Source: Bradyrhizobium sp. U87765 SZCCT0048
GTDB taxonomy: Bacteria > Pseudomonadota > Alphaproteobacteria > Rhizobiales > Xanthobacteraceae
NCBI RefSeq assembly: GCF_018131225.1
Contig: NZ_JAFCMM010000001.1
Span: 1,426,001 to 1,490,000 of the forward strand
Length of the DNA: 64,000 nucleotides
Direction: 5' to 3'
The notes below the pieces were generated by a model. The model was not told the origin of the DNA, did not search any database, and saw only the letters and a program-made list of their open reading frames with translations. Both the position numbers and the translations under genes were made by a program. Below, one piece after another: positions 30,427-39,745 of the stretch (the first letter of the stretch is position 1; the number at the start of each line of letters is the position of its first letter).

Positions 30427-30463
30427 AAAAAGGACCCGCCCGGGGGGACAACCGGGCGGGTCC
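30427..30463 (-). terminator. Strong rho-independent terminator hairpin in the leader of the OmpA-like gene
   Basis: On the minus strand the stem GGACCCGCCCGG / CCGGGCGGGTCC is perfect (12 pairs), with a loop of 8 bases and a following TTTTT. It should end transcripts from the S8 protease gene. It sits 15 bases before the OmpA-like start, so no separate promoter fits between them. Confidence 0.8.
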
Positions 30464-30717
30464 AGCCGTTTCGGCACGTGGGTGGATGGGCGCTCGCGCC
30501 GAACAGCCCGGGAAGGTTGCCCCTCCCACAACAGATAGTCGCGGCAGCGCACGAGACGTTCAAAGCGGTGGCGATTTTTTTTGAGAGTATCGAACGATCG
30601 GGAGACAGCCTTAGACAGGACACCCGTCATTCCATTGTCGCTGCGCATGCACGCCGTGCGATGCTCCGCGCGACGGCATTCGGAACCGATCGTCGTGGTT
30701 GAGCGCGTCGCCGCCGT
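30464..30717. other. Spacer between S8 protease and terminator
   Basis: With the hairpin this makes a 305-base gene-free gap. It contains no convincing gene. A promoter for the OmpA-like gene would have to lie here, upstream of the terminator, or within it. I see no recognised motif. Confidence 0.4.
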
Positions 30718-32259
30718 TCAATGCTCAGTCGGCTGCGGCGCTTCTCCGGCCGCAGCGCCCGAACCGCTCGCCGTCGCTACTGGCGCGCCGGCGGCCTGCA
30801 CGGCCGCGAGCGCATCGGCGCGTCCCGCACCGAACAGATCATCGCGCCCCGGCGCGCCGAGATCCTGCGCGGTCTTGGCAAGAATGCCGCGCACATCGCT
30901 CGCAGTCAGTGCCGGATTGCGCTCCAGCATCAGCGCCACGAGTCCACTGATGTAGGCTGCGGCGAACGACGTGCCAGACGTCACCTGATATTTGGCGTCG
31001 GGTGCGGAAGTCAGAATATCGACGCCGGGCGCGGCGATCGCGATGTGGCTGCCGCGGTTCGAGGCCGGAAACAACCTGTCCGATGCATCGGTCGCACTGA
31101 CCGCGATGACGTTGCGATCAGCAGCGGGATACAGCGGTGGCGATTTCGGCCCGGCGTTGCCGCTCGCCGCCACCAGGATCACGCCCTTGCCGGCCGCGGC
31201 GGCAAGACTCTTGCCCAGCAGCGGATCTTCCGGGCCGGCGAAGCTCATGTTGATGACACGAGCCCCCTTCGACACAGCGTAGTCGAGGCTGCGCAGCAGC
31301 ACGAACGAGGTGCTCTCGGCGCTGCTGCCGGCGACGCCGAAGGCGCGGATCGCCAGAAGATTGGCCGACGGCGACGTGCCCATCAGGCGGGCATGGGCGG
31401 CGATCACGCCGGCAATGCCGGTGCCATGCGCGTGCGGCCCTTCCTTGCTGCCAAGCGCATCGAAGGTGCCGCCGATCACGCCGGCGAGTTCGGGATGACT
31501 GACATCGATACCGGAATCGATCACCGCGATGGTGATGTTGTCACCACGCGCGAGCCCGTGCGCCTCGGGCAGCCGCAATCGTGCCAGCGCATACTGCGCC
31601 GGATCGCCCTCAGCCACCGCCACGGCCGCCTGCTGCAGCGTGAAACGATAGTTCGGCTGCGCCGACTTGATGACATTGTCGGCGACCAGTTCCCGCACCA
31701 CGGTGCTCACCGACCGATTGTCAGGAATCCGCCAGCGGAACATGGTGCTGCCGATCAGCGGGAAACTCTGCGACTGCAGCCGCGTCAGACGGTGGCGGCG
31801 CGCGATCGCGTCGGCTTCTGCGTCGGTGGGATTGCCGTCGACCTCGATGACGAGCTCGCGCGGCACGAAGCGGCGGTCACTGTCAGGCGCGCTGTTCTTC
31901 TTGCCGCGCGGCGACGATCCCCCGCCGGACTGTCCGGCTGAGTTGCCGGAGGCGGACTTGGTCTGCCCCCTGGTCGTCGGGTCCTGATAATTGAGGTTGG
32001 GCGAATAGCGGACATTCGGCGTCAGGCCGTTGCCGAGATTGACGTTCGGCATGCGCGGACCGACGGTCGCGCTCACGGTCGGCGCCACCGTGGGGGCGAC
32101 GCGCGGCCCGACATTGATGGAGTTGACCTGCGGGCCGCGGTTCATGATCGATTGCGCGCGGGCGACGGCGAACGACATCGCAAGCGTGGCGGCCGCGATC
32201 ATCGCGCCGAACACGATCCGGCGATGCCCGGCCGTGGAACCGCTCCGAGGCTTGGTCAT
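30718..32259 (-). CDS. Exported S8 (subtilisin-type) serine protease
   Basis: A 513-residue protein with a signal peptide (FGAMIAAATLAMSFAVARAQ), a low-complexity Pro/Val/Gly spacer (residues ~45-125), a pro-domain-like segment (FVPRELVIEVDGNPTDAEAD and following, 131-205) and a subtilase domain. The catalytic triad is Asp248 (AVIDSGIDVSHPEL), His278 (HAHGTGIAGV) and Ser431 (SGTSFAAAYISG), and AASGNAG carries the oxyanion asparagine. It lies directly downstream of an ECF sigma/anti-sigma pair on the same strand, so it is a good candidate regulon member or effector of that system. Confidence 0.88.
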   Translation of the reverse strand: MTKPRSGSTAGHRRIVFGAMIAAATLAMSFAVARAQSIMNRGPQVNSINVGPRVAPTVAPTVSATVGPRMPNVNLGNGLTPNVRYSPNLNYQDPTTRGQTKSASGNSAGQSGGGSSPRGKKNSAPDSDRRFVPRELVIEVDGNPTDAEADAIARRHRLTRLQSQSFPLIGSTMFRWRIPDNRSVSTVVRELVADNVIKSAQPNYRFTLQQAAVAVAEGDPAQYALARLRLPEAHGLARGDNITIAVIDSGIDVSHPELAGVIGGTFDALGSKEGPHAHGTGIAGVIAAHARLMGTSPSANLLAIRAFGVAGSSAESTSFVLLRSLDYAVSKGARVINMSFAGPEDPLLGKSLAAAAGKGVILVAASGNAGPKSPPLYPAADRNVIAVSATDASDRLFPASNRGSHIAIAAPGVDILTSAPDAKYQVTSGTSFAAAYISGLVALMLERNPALTASDVRGILAKTAQDLGAPGRDDLFGAGRADALAAVQAAGAPVATASGSGAAAGEAPQPTEH

Positions 32260-32358
32260 GCACCCCTCCGTGCCCTGAGCGTCAGATACCTTCGCATCCC
32301 GCCGCGTCGGTGGCGTGCGCCCGAGCCGGGCGCCGCGTCATCGACAAGCCAACGCCGC

Positions 32359-33033
32359 TCACTCCGCCGTGGCGACGAAACCGACGATCTTTTCCGACTG
32401 GATCTGCGACGTCAGCTTCGCCAGGTCGTCCTTCGACAGCGCGCTGTCACCGAACCGCACACGGAACATGCCCGCCTTCGGACCATCGACAATCGAGCCC
32501 TTGTAGGTCCCGAGGAACGCATTGATATCGGCGACCCGCGCGTCCGGCGCGAAGCGGATCAGCATCACGGCGCCAGCGGCCTGCGGCGCTCCCTGGTACG
32601 AAGCGGTCTGGTAGCCGCCGCGATCCTTGACCAGCACGGTGCCGATGACGCCCGCCTGCAGCAGCACCAGCAGTGCAGCCGCGGTGGCGGACAACGCCAG
32701 CACGCGGGGAGACAGGCTGGCGAAAAATGCATTGACGCGCGCCGACAGGCCGGCCGCCGCCGACGGCGTGGGCGCCGGCTCGGCATCGATCGCGGCGAAC
32801 AGCTTCTGCATCGCCCGCGCCGACGGCGCACCGAGAGTCTCGTTGAGATAGATGGCGCCGGCCTGCTCGTCCTGGATCACCGCGTACTGCCGCGCCAGTG
32901 CGGGATCGCGCCGCAGCGCGTCGTCGACCCGCCGCGCATCGCGTGCGCTGAGCGTGCCGTTGGCGTGCCACGGCAGCAGCGCCTCGAGCTCGCCTGGCTC
33001 GCCCTCGGGAATTTTCTTGCTCGTCGCGGTCAT
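32359..33033 (-). CDS. Membrane anti-sigma factor
   Basis: A 224-residue protein. The N-terminal ~70 residues (ELEALLPWHANGTLSARDARRVDDAL) resemble the zinc-finger-like anti-sigma fold without the full HxxxCxxC, then a single transmembrane helix (LALSATAAALLVLLQAGVIG) and a ~90-residue periplasmic part (VMLIRFAPDARVADINAFL). The start ATG overlaps the sigma stop in an ATGA, the usual coupling for sigma/anti-sigma pairs. It likely holds its sigma at the membrane until a periplasmic signal arrives. Confidence 0.8.
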   Translation of the reverse strand: MTATSKKIPEGEPGELEALLPWHANGTLSARDARRVDDALRRDPALARQYAVIQDEQAGAIYLNETLGAPSARAMQKLFAAIDAEPAPTPSAAAGLSARVNAFFASLSPRVLALSATAAALLVLLQAGVIGTVLVKDRGGYQTASYQGAPQAAGAVMLIRFAPDARVADINAFLGTYKGSIVDGPKAGMFRVRFGDSALSKDDLAKLTSQIQSEKIVGFVATAE

Positions 33034-33599
33034 GGCCAACCTCGTTCGACGCCGGCTGCTTTCAGCAGCTCGGCAAGTTTCTTGCGCGCGTAAAACAGCC
33101 GCGTCTTGACCGTGTTTTCCGGAATGCCGACGATCTCGGCTACCTCTTCCACGGACTTTTCGTGGTAGTAGACGAGATCGACGATCTCCCGGTGCTCGGG
33201 CGAAAGTGCGGTCAAACATCGTTTCAGCGTCTCGCCCTTGTCCTTCTTCTGGACTGCGACCTCGGGGTCGTCCGAGGTATCCTCGATCGACGCTGCGGTC
33301 TCGTCGTCCAGTTCTGCGTCCTTACGCTTGCGCAGGGCCGACAATGCCTTGAAACGGGTGATGGCCAACAGCCAGGTCGAGACCGCCGAGCGGCCCTCGA
33401 ACTTGCCGGCCTGACGCCACACATCGAGGAACACCTCGCTGATGAGGTCTTCCGCGACCTGTTCGTTCCGCACCAGCCGCAACGCAAAGCGAAACACCCG
33501 CACATGGTGCCTTGCATAGAGCACCTGCATGGCGAGCCGGTCGCCGGACGCAATCCGGGAGATCAGGGCCTCATCCGAAGCCGCCTGGACGGCACTCAA
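33030..33599 (-). CDS. ECF-type RNA polymerase sigma factor
   Basis: A sigma-70 factor of the extracytoplasmic-function group, 189 residues. Region 2 covers ALISRIASGDRLAMQVLYAR to FLDVWRQAGKFEGRSAVSTW; region 4 covers LSPEHREIVDLVYYHEKS and the recognition helix GIPENTVKTRLFYARKKL. A TTG at 33599 is the first usable codon; the frame stays open upstream to a TAG with an ATT codon and several sense codons, so a somewhat earlier start is possible. The stop overlaps the anti-sigma start. Confidence 0.9.
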   Translation of the reverse strand: MSAVQAASDEALISRIASGDRLAMQVLYARHHVRVFRFALRLVRNEQVAEDLISEVFLDVWRQAGKFEGRSAVSTWLLAITRFKALSALRKRKDAELDDETAASIEDTSDDPEVAVQKKDKGETLKRCLTALSPEHREIVDLVYYHEKSVEEVAEIVGIPENTVKTRLFYARKKLAELLKAAGVERGWP

Positions 33600-33814
33600 C
33601 GGCCAACTCGCTGGGTTGGTCGGGGCGATTTGAAGGGAGGTTCGAATGCCACGTGAAAATCTTCGCTAAATGCCTGGAAAATCGAAGCGGGTGGAAGCGC
33701 CCGCGCAAATTGCCCCTGAATCAGGGCTCAGGGCAAGGCATCGGTCCAGACACGCAATCGGTATTAAAATACCAATAATCGATTAAGCTATTTGAATTCC
33801 TGGCTTTTACCCGA

Positions 33815-34453
33815 TCAGAACCGCAGCACACGCCGCCCGATCAGCGCTCCCAGCCCGGCCACGATGGCCGTCGCCAGCGTGTACCAGGTCGCGACGAACA
33901 GCGGGGAATCGTCGGTGCAGTGCGAGGCATAGAGGGTCGCCGCGAGGCCCGCCGAGACGAAGCCCGCAACCGCGCCAGCGATCGCCGGACGGGTCGGCGC
34001 GCCATGGCGCAGCGCCGCCAGCGACGCGGCCAGCAGCGGCACAGACATCGCCGGGATCGCCATCATGCAGGCCCGGGCATTGTTGCCGACCAGCCGGGTG
34101 CTCCAGCTCAGGCGTTGGGGCACCATCGCTTCGGCGAGGATGCCGCACACCAGGAGACCGACGGGCAGGGCCAGCCACCAGGCTCGCCCGCCGACCCGCG
34201 CATCCGGCCGCGCCAGCCGCATGGCCAGCGCGATGGCAGGAATGGCCAGCGCCAGCGTCACCGCGAACTTGAGATCGAAGAACGGATTGCGCATCGCGGT
34301 GTGGATGTCCGGGCGCATGTGCAGCGTCATCATGAAGATCATCGATGACACTGCAGCCGCCAGGATCAGGCCGACAGTCAGCCACATGCGAACCGGCGGC
34401 GTTCGCCAGTCGTTGTCGGCGGCAAGGGTGCGGATCAGGCGATCGGTATCCAT
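33815..34453 (-). CDS. nrsF: NrsF-family (DUF1109) anti-sigma factor
   Basis: A 212-residue integral membrane protein with six predicted helices: MWLTVGLILAAAVSSMIFMM, VTLALAIPAIALAMRL, WWLALPVGLLVCGILAE, MAIPAMSVPLLAASLAAL, AGAVAGFVSAGLAATL and ATWYTLATAIVAGLGALI. This is the DUF1109/NrsF family, which holds a SigF-type sigma at the membrane and in Caulobacter responds to heavy metals through conserved cysteines. Three cysteines are present (103, 129 and 179); 129 and 179 are spaced as expected for the sensing pair. It starts one base after the stop of its sigma gene. Confidence 0.88.
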   Translation of the reverse strand: MDTDRLIRTLAADNDWRTPPVRMWLTVGLILAAAVSSMIFMMTLHMRPDIHTAMRNPFFDLKFAVTLALAIPAIALAMRLARPDARVGGRAWWLALPVGLLVCGILAEAMVPQRLSWSTRLVGNNARACMMAIPAMSVPLLAASLAALRHGAPTRPAIAGAVAGFVSAGLAATLYASHCTDDSPLFVATWYTLATAIVAGLGALIGRRVLRF

Positions 34454-34454
34454 C

Positions 34455-35000
34455 TCAGTCCTTCCGGAAACGAGCGGCGAGACTGGCGAGTCCGCGATGC
34501 AGCGCGACGCGGACCGCGCCCTCGCTCATCGCCAGCTTCGCCGCCGTCTCCCTGATCGAAGCGCTGTCCACCGCGATGGACTGCAGCACATCGCGCTGGC
34601 GGGCAGGCAAAGTCTTCAACTGGCCGGCGACATCGACCGAAGGCAACGGCTCCTCGGCAGGTTCGCCTGGAATCACCTCGGCGAAGTCATCGATATTGAC
34701 AAAGACACGCCGGCCCCGCCGGCGCAGCGCATCGATCAGCTTGTTGCGGGCGATCGCGAACAGCCATGGCGCGAACGGCGCGTTCTCGTCCCAGGTGTGC
34801 CGCTTCAGATGCACGGCGAGAAGAATGTCCTGCACGATATCCTCGGCGTGATCGACCGGCTGGCCCGCACGTGCCAGTCCGCGACGCGCGGCGGCGCGCA
34901 GGACCGGCGTCACAGCCCGGAGCAATGTCTGGTAGGCGACATTGTCGCCCCCATTGGCCGCCCGCATCAGGCCGGTCCATTCACTGTCACGTCCGCGCAC
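34455..35000 (-). CDS. ECF sigma factor (SigF-type partner of NrsF)
   Basis: A 181-residue ECF sigma from a GTG at 35000 with AAGGGAG six bases upstream. Region 2 runs from LLRAVTPVLRAAARRGL through AEDIVQDILLAVHLKRHTWD and FAPWLFAIARNKLIDALRRR. Region 4 is LKTLPARQRDVLQSIAVDSA and ETAAKLAMSEGAVRVALHRG. Its position immediately before nrsF, with a 1-base gap, marks it as the sigma controlled by that anti-sigma. The divergent gene at 35233 is a possible target. Confidence 0.9.
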   Translation of the reverse strand: MRGRDSEWTGLMRAANGGDNVAYQTLLRAVTPVLRAAARRGLARAGQPVDHAEDIVQDILLAVHLKRHTWDENAPFAPWLFAIARNKLIDALRRRGRRVFVNIDDFAEVIPGEPAEEPLPSVDVAGQLKTLPARQRDVLQSIAVDSASIRETAAKLAMSEGAVRVALHRGLASLAARFRKD

Positions 35001-35232
35001 AGGCGCTCCCTTCAAATTCGCCCCTCCTCGTACGTTGTTACGGACCAATCTTGCAATCACGCGATCGTGAACGAAGCGGATTTGCCGGCCCCGGCCAGAG
35101 ACTTGGAGGCCCTCCTCCGGGTGCCGCGCTTTTGCCCTGCACAAGGCTGAAGATTCCCTTTTTTTGCCCAACGGCGGTCACGACCGGGGGCTCCTGTGCC
35201 TCGGCCGGGGACGGCAAACGGGGATATTTGCC

Positions 35233-36006
35233 ATGAAGATCAGGGCCAACGGGCGTTCGGCCATCATCGCTGCCACGACACTGGCTGCCATCTGGGCATC
35301 GCCGGTGCTGGCCTGCGAAACCTCCGACTGCCAACGCATCGTGCTGGCACAGGCTAGCGAAGCCCAGGACGCCGCCGCGGCCACCGACGCGCCACAGTCC
35401 GCCGAGCCCGCGCCGACGGCACAGAAGAAGGGCCGCCATGCCCGCCATGCATCACGCAAGGCCGACAAGCACGCCAAGGCCAGCGCGGCCCAAAAGGATG
35501 CCGGCAACAAGGTTGACGACACCGACAAGTCGGTGGACGCAACCGCGGGCAAGGCCACCGCAAGGAATGCGGCAGCAGGCGCCGAGTCCGGCAAGGCCGG
35601 CGGGCCGGGCAACGCCAGGGACAACGTGTGGCCTTCTGTCGCCGATGCCAACGCCCAGATGATCGGCGCGCCCACGACCGAAGCGCTGCCCGCCGCCGAC
35701 AAGAGCGCCCAACCGCTGTCGTCCGGCGACACGCTGAGCACCAGTGACCAGAGCGCAAAGGCCGCAACGAACAGTGGCGGTGAGACCGGCAGTCAGGTCG
35801 TTGCCTCCGACGAACTCAACGATCTCGATCGCGCCGCCAGCAACAAGCCCGCGTCGAGCGTGCTGCGTCCGACATCGTCGAACAACCAGCTCGCGAGCGC
35901 CAGCTCGAACGACACCTGGAATCAGGCGTCGATGATCGGCAAGATCTTCATCGCGGTCGGCGGCCTGCTGACACTGGCATCCGCGGCGCGCATGTTCATC
36001 GCCTGA
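35233..36006 (+). CDS. Exported Ala/Lys/Ser-rich protein, unknown function
   Basis: A 257-residue protein with a signal peptide ([20 protein letters not shown], cleavage before CETSDC), then a long low-complexity region rich in Ala, Lys, Asp and Ser ([20 protein letters not shown]), and a C-terminal hydrophobic helix ([20 protein letters not shown]). The layout suggests an envelope protein spanning the periplasm, anchored at its C-terminus. It is divergent from the SigF-type sigma, with ~230 bases between starts. No domain is recognised. Confidence 0.65.
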   Translation: MKIRANGRSAIIAATTLAAIWASPVLACETSDCQRIVLAQASEAQDAAAATDAPQSAEPAPTAQKKGRHARHASRKADKHAKASAAQKDAGNKVDDTDKSVDATAGKATARNAAAGAESGKAGGPGNARDNVWPSVADANAQMIGAPTTEALPAADKSAQPLSSGDTLSTSDQSAKAATNSGGETGSQVVASDELNDLDRAASNKPASSVLRPTSSNNQLASASSNDTWNQASMIGKIFIAVGGLLTLASAARMFIA

Positions 36007-36161
36007 GATCGCGCCCGGCCCGGTCGCGGACCGGCGTTCCCCTCGTCCATCCGATGGTCGCCGCGGTCTTGCAGCCGCAGCGCTCAGCAGGCAGATTGCG
36101 GCTCATCCACGGCTGCGTCCGACATGAGCAGCCCAACCTCAAACCTGTCACGGGATGGATC

Positions 36162-36941
36162 ATGAGCACGTTCGAGCACATCATTGTTGAACACAAGGGC
36201 GCGGTCGGCGTCATCCGGCTGAACCGGCCGAAGATGCTGAATGCACTGTCGTTCGGCGTGTTCGGCGAGATCGCCATCGCGATCGACCAGCTCGAGGCGG
36301 ATACGGCGATCGGCTGCATCCTCATCACCGGCAGCGAAAAGGCGTTCGCCGCCGGCGCCGACATCAAGGAGATGCAGCCGAAAGGCTTCGTCGACATGTT
36401 CAACACCGACTTCCACTCCGTGCGCGGCAGCCGCGTGGCGGAATGCCGCAAGCCGACCATCGCCGCCGTCAGCGGCTACGCCCTCGGTGGCGGCTGCGAA
36501 CTCGCGATGATGTGCGATATCATCGTCGCCTCGGACACGGCCAAGTTCGGCCAGCCCGAAATCACGCTCGGCACCATTCCCGGCATCGGCGGCACGCAGC
36601 GCCTGACCCGCGCCATCGGCAAGTCGAAGGCGATGGATCTGTGCCTGACCGGTCGAATGATGGACGCCGCCGAGGCCGAGCGCTCCGGCCTCGTCAGCCG
36701 CATCTTGCCGGCCGACAAGCTGTTCGACGAAGCGATGGCGATGGCGGAGAAGATCGGCGCGATGTCGCAGCCCGCAGCTGCGATGGCCAAGAGCGCGGTC
36801 AACCGCGCGTTCGAGACGCCCCTCGCCGAAGGCATGAACGTCGAACGCGACCTGTTCCACGCGACCTTCGCGCTGGAAGACCGCTCCGAAGGCATGGCCG
36901 CCTTCATCGAGAAGCGCCCAGCCAAATTCAGGAACCGCTGA
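36162..36941 (+). CDS. Enoyl-CoA hydratase
   Basis: A 259-residue crotonase-fold enzyme that hydrates 2-trans-enoyl-CoA in beta-oxidation. The oxyanion-hole segments are [12 protein letters not shown] and [18 protein letters not shown]. The two catalytic glutamates are Glu at GGGCELAM and Glu in [21 protein letters not shown]-terminal FIEKRPAKF is typical of short-chain hydratases. ATG 36162 matches the family start. The convergent neighbour is a CoA hydrolase/transferase. Confidence 0.93.
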   Translation: MSTFEHIIVEHKGAVGVIRLNRPKMLNALSFGVFGEIAIAIDQLEADTAIGCILITGSEKAFAAGADIKEMQPKGFVDMFNTDFHSVRGSRVAECRKPTIAAVSGYALGGGCELAMMCDIIVASDTAKFGQPEITLGTIPGIGGTQRLTRAIGKSKAMDLCLTGRMMDAAEAERSGLVSRILPADKLFDEAMAMAEKIGAMSQPAAAMAKSAVNRAFETPLAEGMNVERDLFHATFALEDRSEGMAAFIEKRPAKFRNR

Positions 36942-36980
36942 CCGATACCGCGCGCGGCGCATCGGCGCCGCGCGTTCTCC

Positions 36981-38840
36981 TCATGCCATGCGCGCGCGCC
37001 GCAGCGCCGCGCCGACCAGCAGCCTGAACACCCGATCGGCGACGCTTTTCGGACGATCGAGACCAAGGCGGGCAAGGCACGCCACGTCATCAGCCGTCGG
37101 GCCTGCGCCCAGCAGCCCCTCGCGCCCGAGATCGAGCAGCGCCCATGGCGACGCGGACGCCTCCCGCAACAGCTGCAGCGCCGGAATCAACCGCTGCTCG
37201 ACATCCGTGAAGTCTGTCCCGAACGGAAACATCGGCAACAGTCCGGCGTCACGCGCGGGCTTCAGCGCCGCCGCGATCCGCTCCGGCAGGTTGTCACGAT
37301 GTGCTGGCGGAATCACATAGGACTGCGGCAGCTTGCCCGCCTCCTTCGCCCGCGCCATCAGTTCGCCCTGGAAACGCGAATCCGTCACCGCCAGCATCGC
37401 GGCGATGACGTCGGCGTCCGACTTGCCGCGCAGGTCGGCGACGCCGTACTCGGTGACGATGACATCGCGCAGATGACGCGGAATGGTCTGGTGGCCGTAT
37501 GACCACAGAATGTTCGACGTCGCCTTGCGGCCGGTGCCGCGCGTCGCCTCGAGCGTCAGAATCGAACGTGCCCCCTCCAGTGCGAACGCCTGGGCGACGA
37601 AATTGTACTGGCCGCCGACGCCGCTGACGACCTGGCCGTTGTCAAGACCGTCGGAGATCACCGCGCCCATCAGCGTCGCCATCATGGCGTTGTTGACGAA
37701 GCGGGCATCGACCCGGGCGCGGCGCTTGCCTTCCTCGTCACCGTAGAGTTCGTTGGTGAACGACACCGGCGTCATGCGGATGCGGTCGAGATCCGCCGGC
37801 GCCATCTCGCGCAGCGCGCGGTAGAACGATTTCGGTCCGAGGAAGAAGGCCGCATGCAGGCGCGCACCATCCGCCTCGCGCGTCAGGATGCCGGCCTCGA
37901 TCAGCGCCAGGAACGCCTCGAAGAACATTTCGCTGACGCCGTAGAGGCCCTTGTCGAAGCGGCCGGTCTCCGGCGGCGGCCCACCCGGCGCCAGCCGTGC
38001 GACGAGGTCGCGATAACGCTCCGGCGTGCGATGCCGGATGATCAGGCTCTGCGCCAGCGCATCGCCGACCTGCCCGATGCCAATCTGCAGGCTGCCGCCG
38101 TCGCGCACAAGACCGGCGGCATGCAAGCCGATCGCATACTTGGTATCGCTCACCGGCTCGGATGGCGGGGCGAACAGCGGGAAATCGCAGGCCGGCCCTT
38201 CCAGTACGGCGTCGAACTGATCCGCCGCAAGATCACCCTCGCCCGGCATGAACGGCAGTTCGGAATTGACCTGCGCGATCATCTTCGGCATCGCACCACC
38301 GCGCGCGCGAACCGCACGCAGCACGTCGAGCGTCGTGTCGGTGTTGCAGCTCAGGCTATAGCGCGGTACGCCGTCGACCACTTTCCTGGCGACGAGCTGA
38401 GCGATGACATTAAGACCGCGCGCCTGCAGGTAGGATGCCGCATGGGTGTAATTCGCGGCGATATAGTTCTGCTGCGCCGGCGGATTGCGCAGCCAGCGCC
38501 CCGCAAGGAAAAAGAACTCCAGCACCTCGACGTTGGGCGGCAGCGTGCCGTCGTGCAGCGCACGGGCATAGGCAAGATCGGGATAGCCGCCGAACAGGCG
38601 GTCGATCACCGGAATGATGAAGCGGCGCTCGATCTCGGCGGACGGTCGCGGCTTTTCCAGCGTCAGCGCCGTGAAGATCGTCAGATGAATGCTGCGATCG
38701 GCGGCGGCACGGTCGAACAGCGCATTGACGACATGGTTCGCCTTGCCGAGGCCGAGCGGCAGGCCGACGACGAGCCGCCGGCCGACGTCCCTGACGATCT
38801 CTTCCGCCAGCGTTTGGGGATCGGAAAAGATCTTCGGCAT
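36981..38840 (-). CDS. Acetyl-CoA hydrolase/CoA-transferase family protein
   Basis: A ~619-residue protein of the acetyl-CoA hydrolase/4-hydroxybutyrate CoA-transferase family, longer than the usual ~430-500 residues. The C-terminal domain has VVSGVGGQYNFVAQAFAL and VTEYGVADLRGKSDADV, typical of the catalytic half. The N-terminal half has IVRDVGRRLVVGLPLGLG. The start is ATG 38840, with an in-frame GTG just before it. It likely transfers or releases CoA from short acyl-CoAs; substrate unknown. It begins 37 bases downstream of the SDR stop on the same strand, so co-transcription is likely. Confidence 0.82.
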   Translation of the reverse strand: MPKIFSDPQTLAEEIVRDVGRRLVVGLPLGLGKANHVVNALFDRAAADRSIHLTIFTALTLEKPRPSAEIERRFIIPVIDRLFGGYPDLAYARALHDGTLPPNVEVLEFFFLAGRWLRNPPAQQNYIAANYTHAASYLQARGLNVIAQLVARKVVDGVPRYSLSCNTDTTLDVLRAVRARGGAMPKMIAQVNSELPFMPGEGDLAADQFDAVLEGPACDFPLFAPPSEPVSDTKYAIGLHAAGLVRDGGSLQIGIGQVGDALAQSLIIRHRTPERYRDLVARLAPGGPPPETGRFDKGLYGVSEMFFEAFLALIEAGILTREADGARLHAAFFLGPKSFYRALREMAPADLDRIRMTPVSFTNELYGDEEGKRRARVDARFVNNAMMATLMGAVISDGLDNGQVVSGVGGQYNFVAQAFALEGARSILTLEATRGTGRKATSNILWSYGHQTIPRHLRDVIVTEYGVADLRGKSDADVIAAMLAVTDSRFQGELMARAKEAGKLPQSYVIPPAHRDNLPERIAAALKPARDAGLLPMFPFGTDFTDVEQRLIPALQLLREASASPWALLDLGREGLLGAGPTADDVACLARLGLDRPKSVADRVFRLLVGAALRRARMA

Positions 38841-38877
38841 CACAAGGCTCGCATTCGGCAGGCGGATGAGATCGACG

Positions 38878-39579
38878 TCAGGCGCCGGCGGCGCCGACGG
38901 TCATGCCGCCGCAGACATAGAGCACCTGGCCGGTGATGAAGCCACTGTCCTTGTGCAGAAAGAACGCAATCGCGCTGGCGATGTCCTGTGGCGTCCCGAG
39001 CCGGCGCACCGGCACGGCGTCGATGATGGCCTGCGTGCGCGGGCTGTCCGGCGGGTTGGCGCGGTCGAACAGCTCGGTCTTGATCGGCCCGGGGCCGATG
39101 GCGTTGGCGGTAATGCCGTGCTCGCCGAGCTCGAGCGCCCAGACCTTGGCCATGCCCTGCAGCGCAGCCTTGGAGCCGGCATAGACGGTGCGCAGTTCCT
39201 TGCCGAGCGCGGCGCGCGAGGACACGTTGACAACGCGGCCAAAACCCGCCGCTTTCATGCTAGGCAGCAGCGCCTGCAGGCACTGCATCGCGCAGCGGAC
39301 GTTGAGCTGCATCACCGCGTCGAAATCCGCCAGCGTCTGCTCTTCCAGCGACGCCGGGCGCACGGTGCCGACATTGTTGACGAGACGGGTGATCGGGCCG
39401 CCCTCGAGCGCTTTGGCCAATGCGCTGGCGGTCGCCTGCGGATCGGACAGGTCGGCGATCAGGCCATCCCCGACACGGTCGATGCTGACGACATCATAGC
39501 CGTCGGCACGACATCGCTCGACCGCCGCACGGCCGATACCCGACGCACCACCGGTCACCAGAACTCGTTCCCGCGCCAT
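38878..39579 (-). CDS. SDR family oxidoreductase (3-oxoacyl reductase-like)
   Basis: A 233-residue classical SDR. The dinucleotide motif is VTGGASGIGRA, NNVG follows, and the active site is VNVSSRAALGKELRTVYAGSK with Ser, Tyr and Lys; the end is FITGQVLYVCGGM. It resembles FabG-like reductases that act on 3-hydroxyacyl or related substrates. It is the first gene of a leftward pair with the CoA hydrolase/transferase, which hints at an acyl-CoA role. Confidence 0.88.
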   Translation of the reverse strand: MARERVLVTGGASGIGRAAVERCRADGYDVVSIDRVGDGLIADLSDPQATASALAKALEGGPITRLVNNVGTVRPASLEEQTLADFDAVMQLNVRCAMQCLQALLPSMKAAGFGRVVNVSSRAALGKELRTVYAGSKAALQGMAKVWALELGEHGITANAIGPGPIKTELFDRANPPDSPRTQAIIDAVPVRRLGTPQDIASAIAFFLHKDSGFITGQVLYVCGGMTVGAAGA

Positions 39580-39745
39580 CGCTTGTTCTCCCGACAGCGA
39601 ATGTCAAATCCGCTCAGATGCGGCCAATGTCGCCATCGGGCATGGGGTGGTCAAGCGAATTGCGCGCCTTCACGCGCATGGCCGCGTGCCGGCGGCGCAC
39701 CACAACGGACAGCGCGGCGGCCGCCGGGCCGTGCTGTTATCCCGG

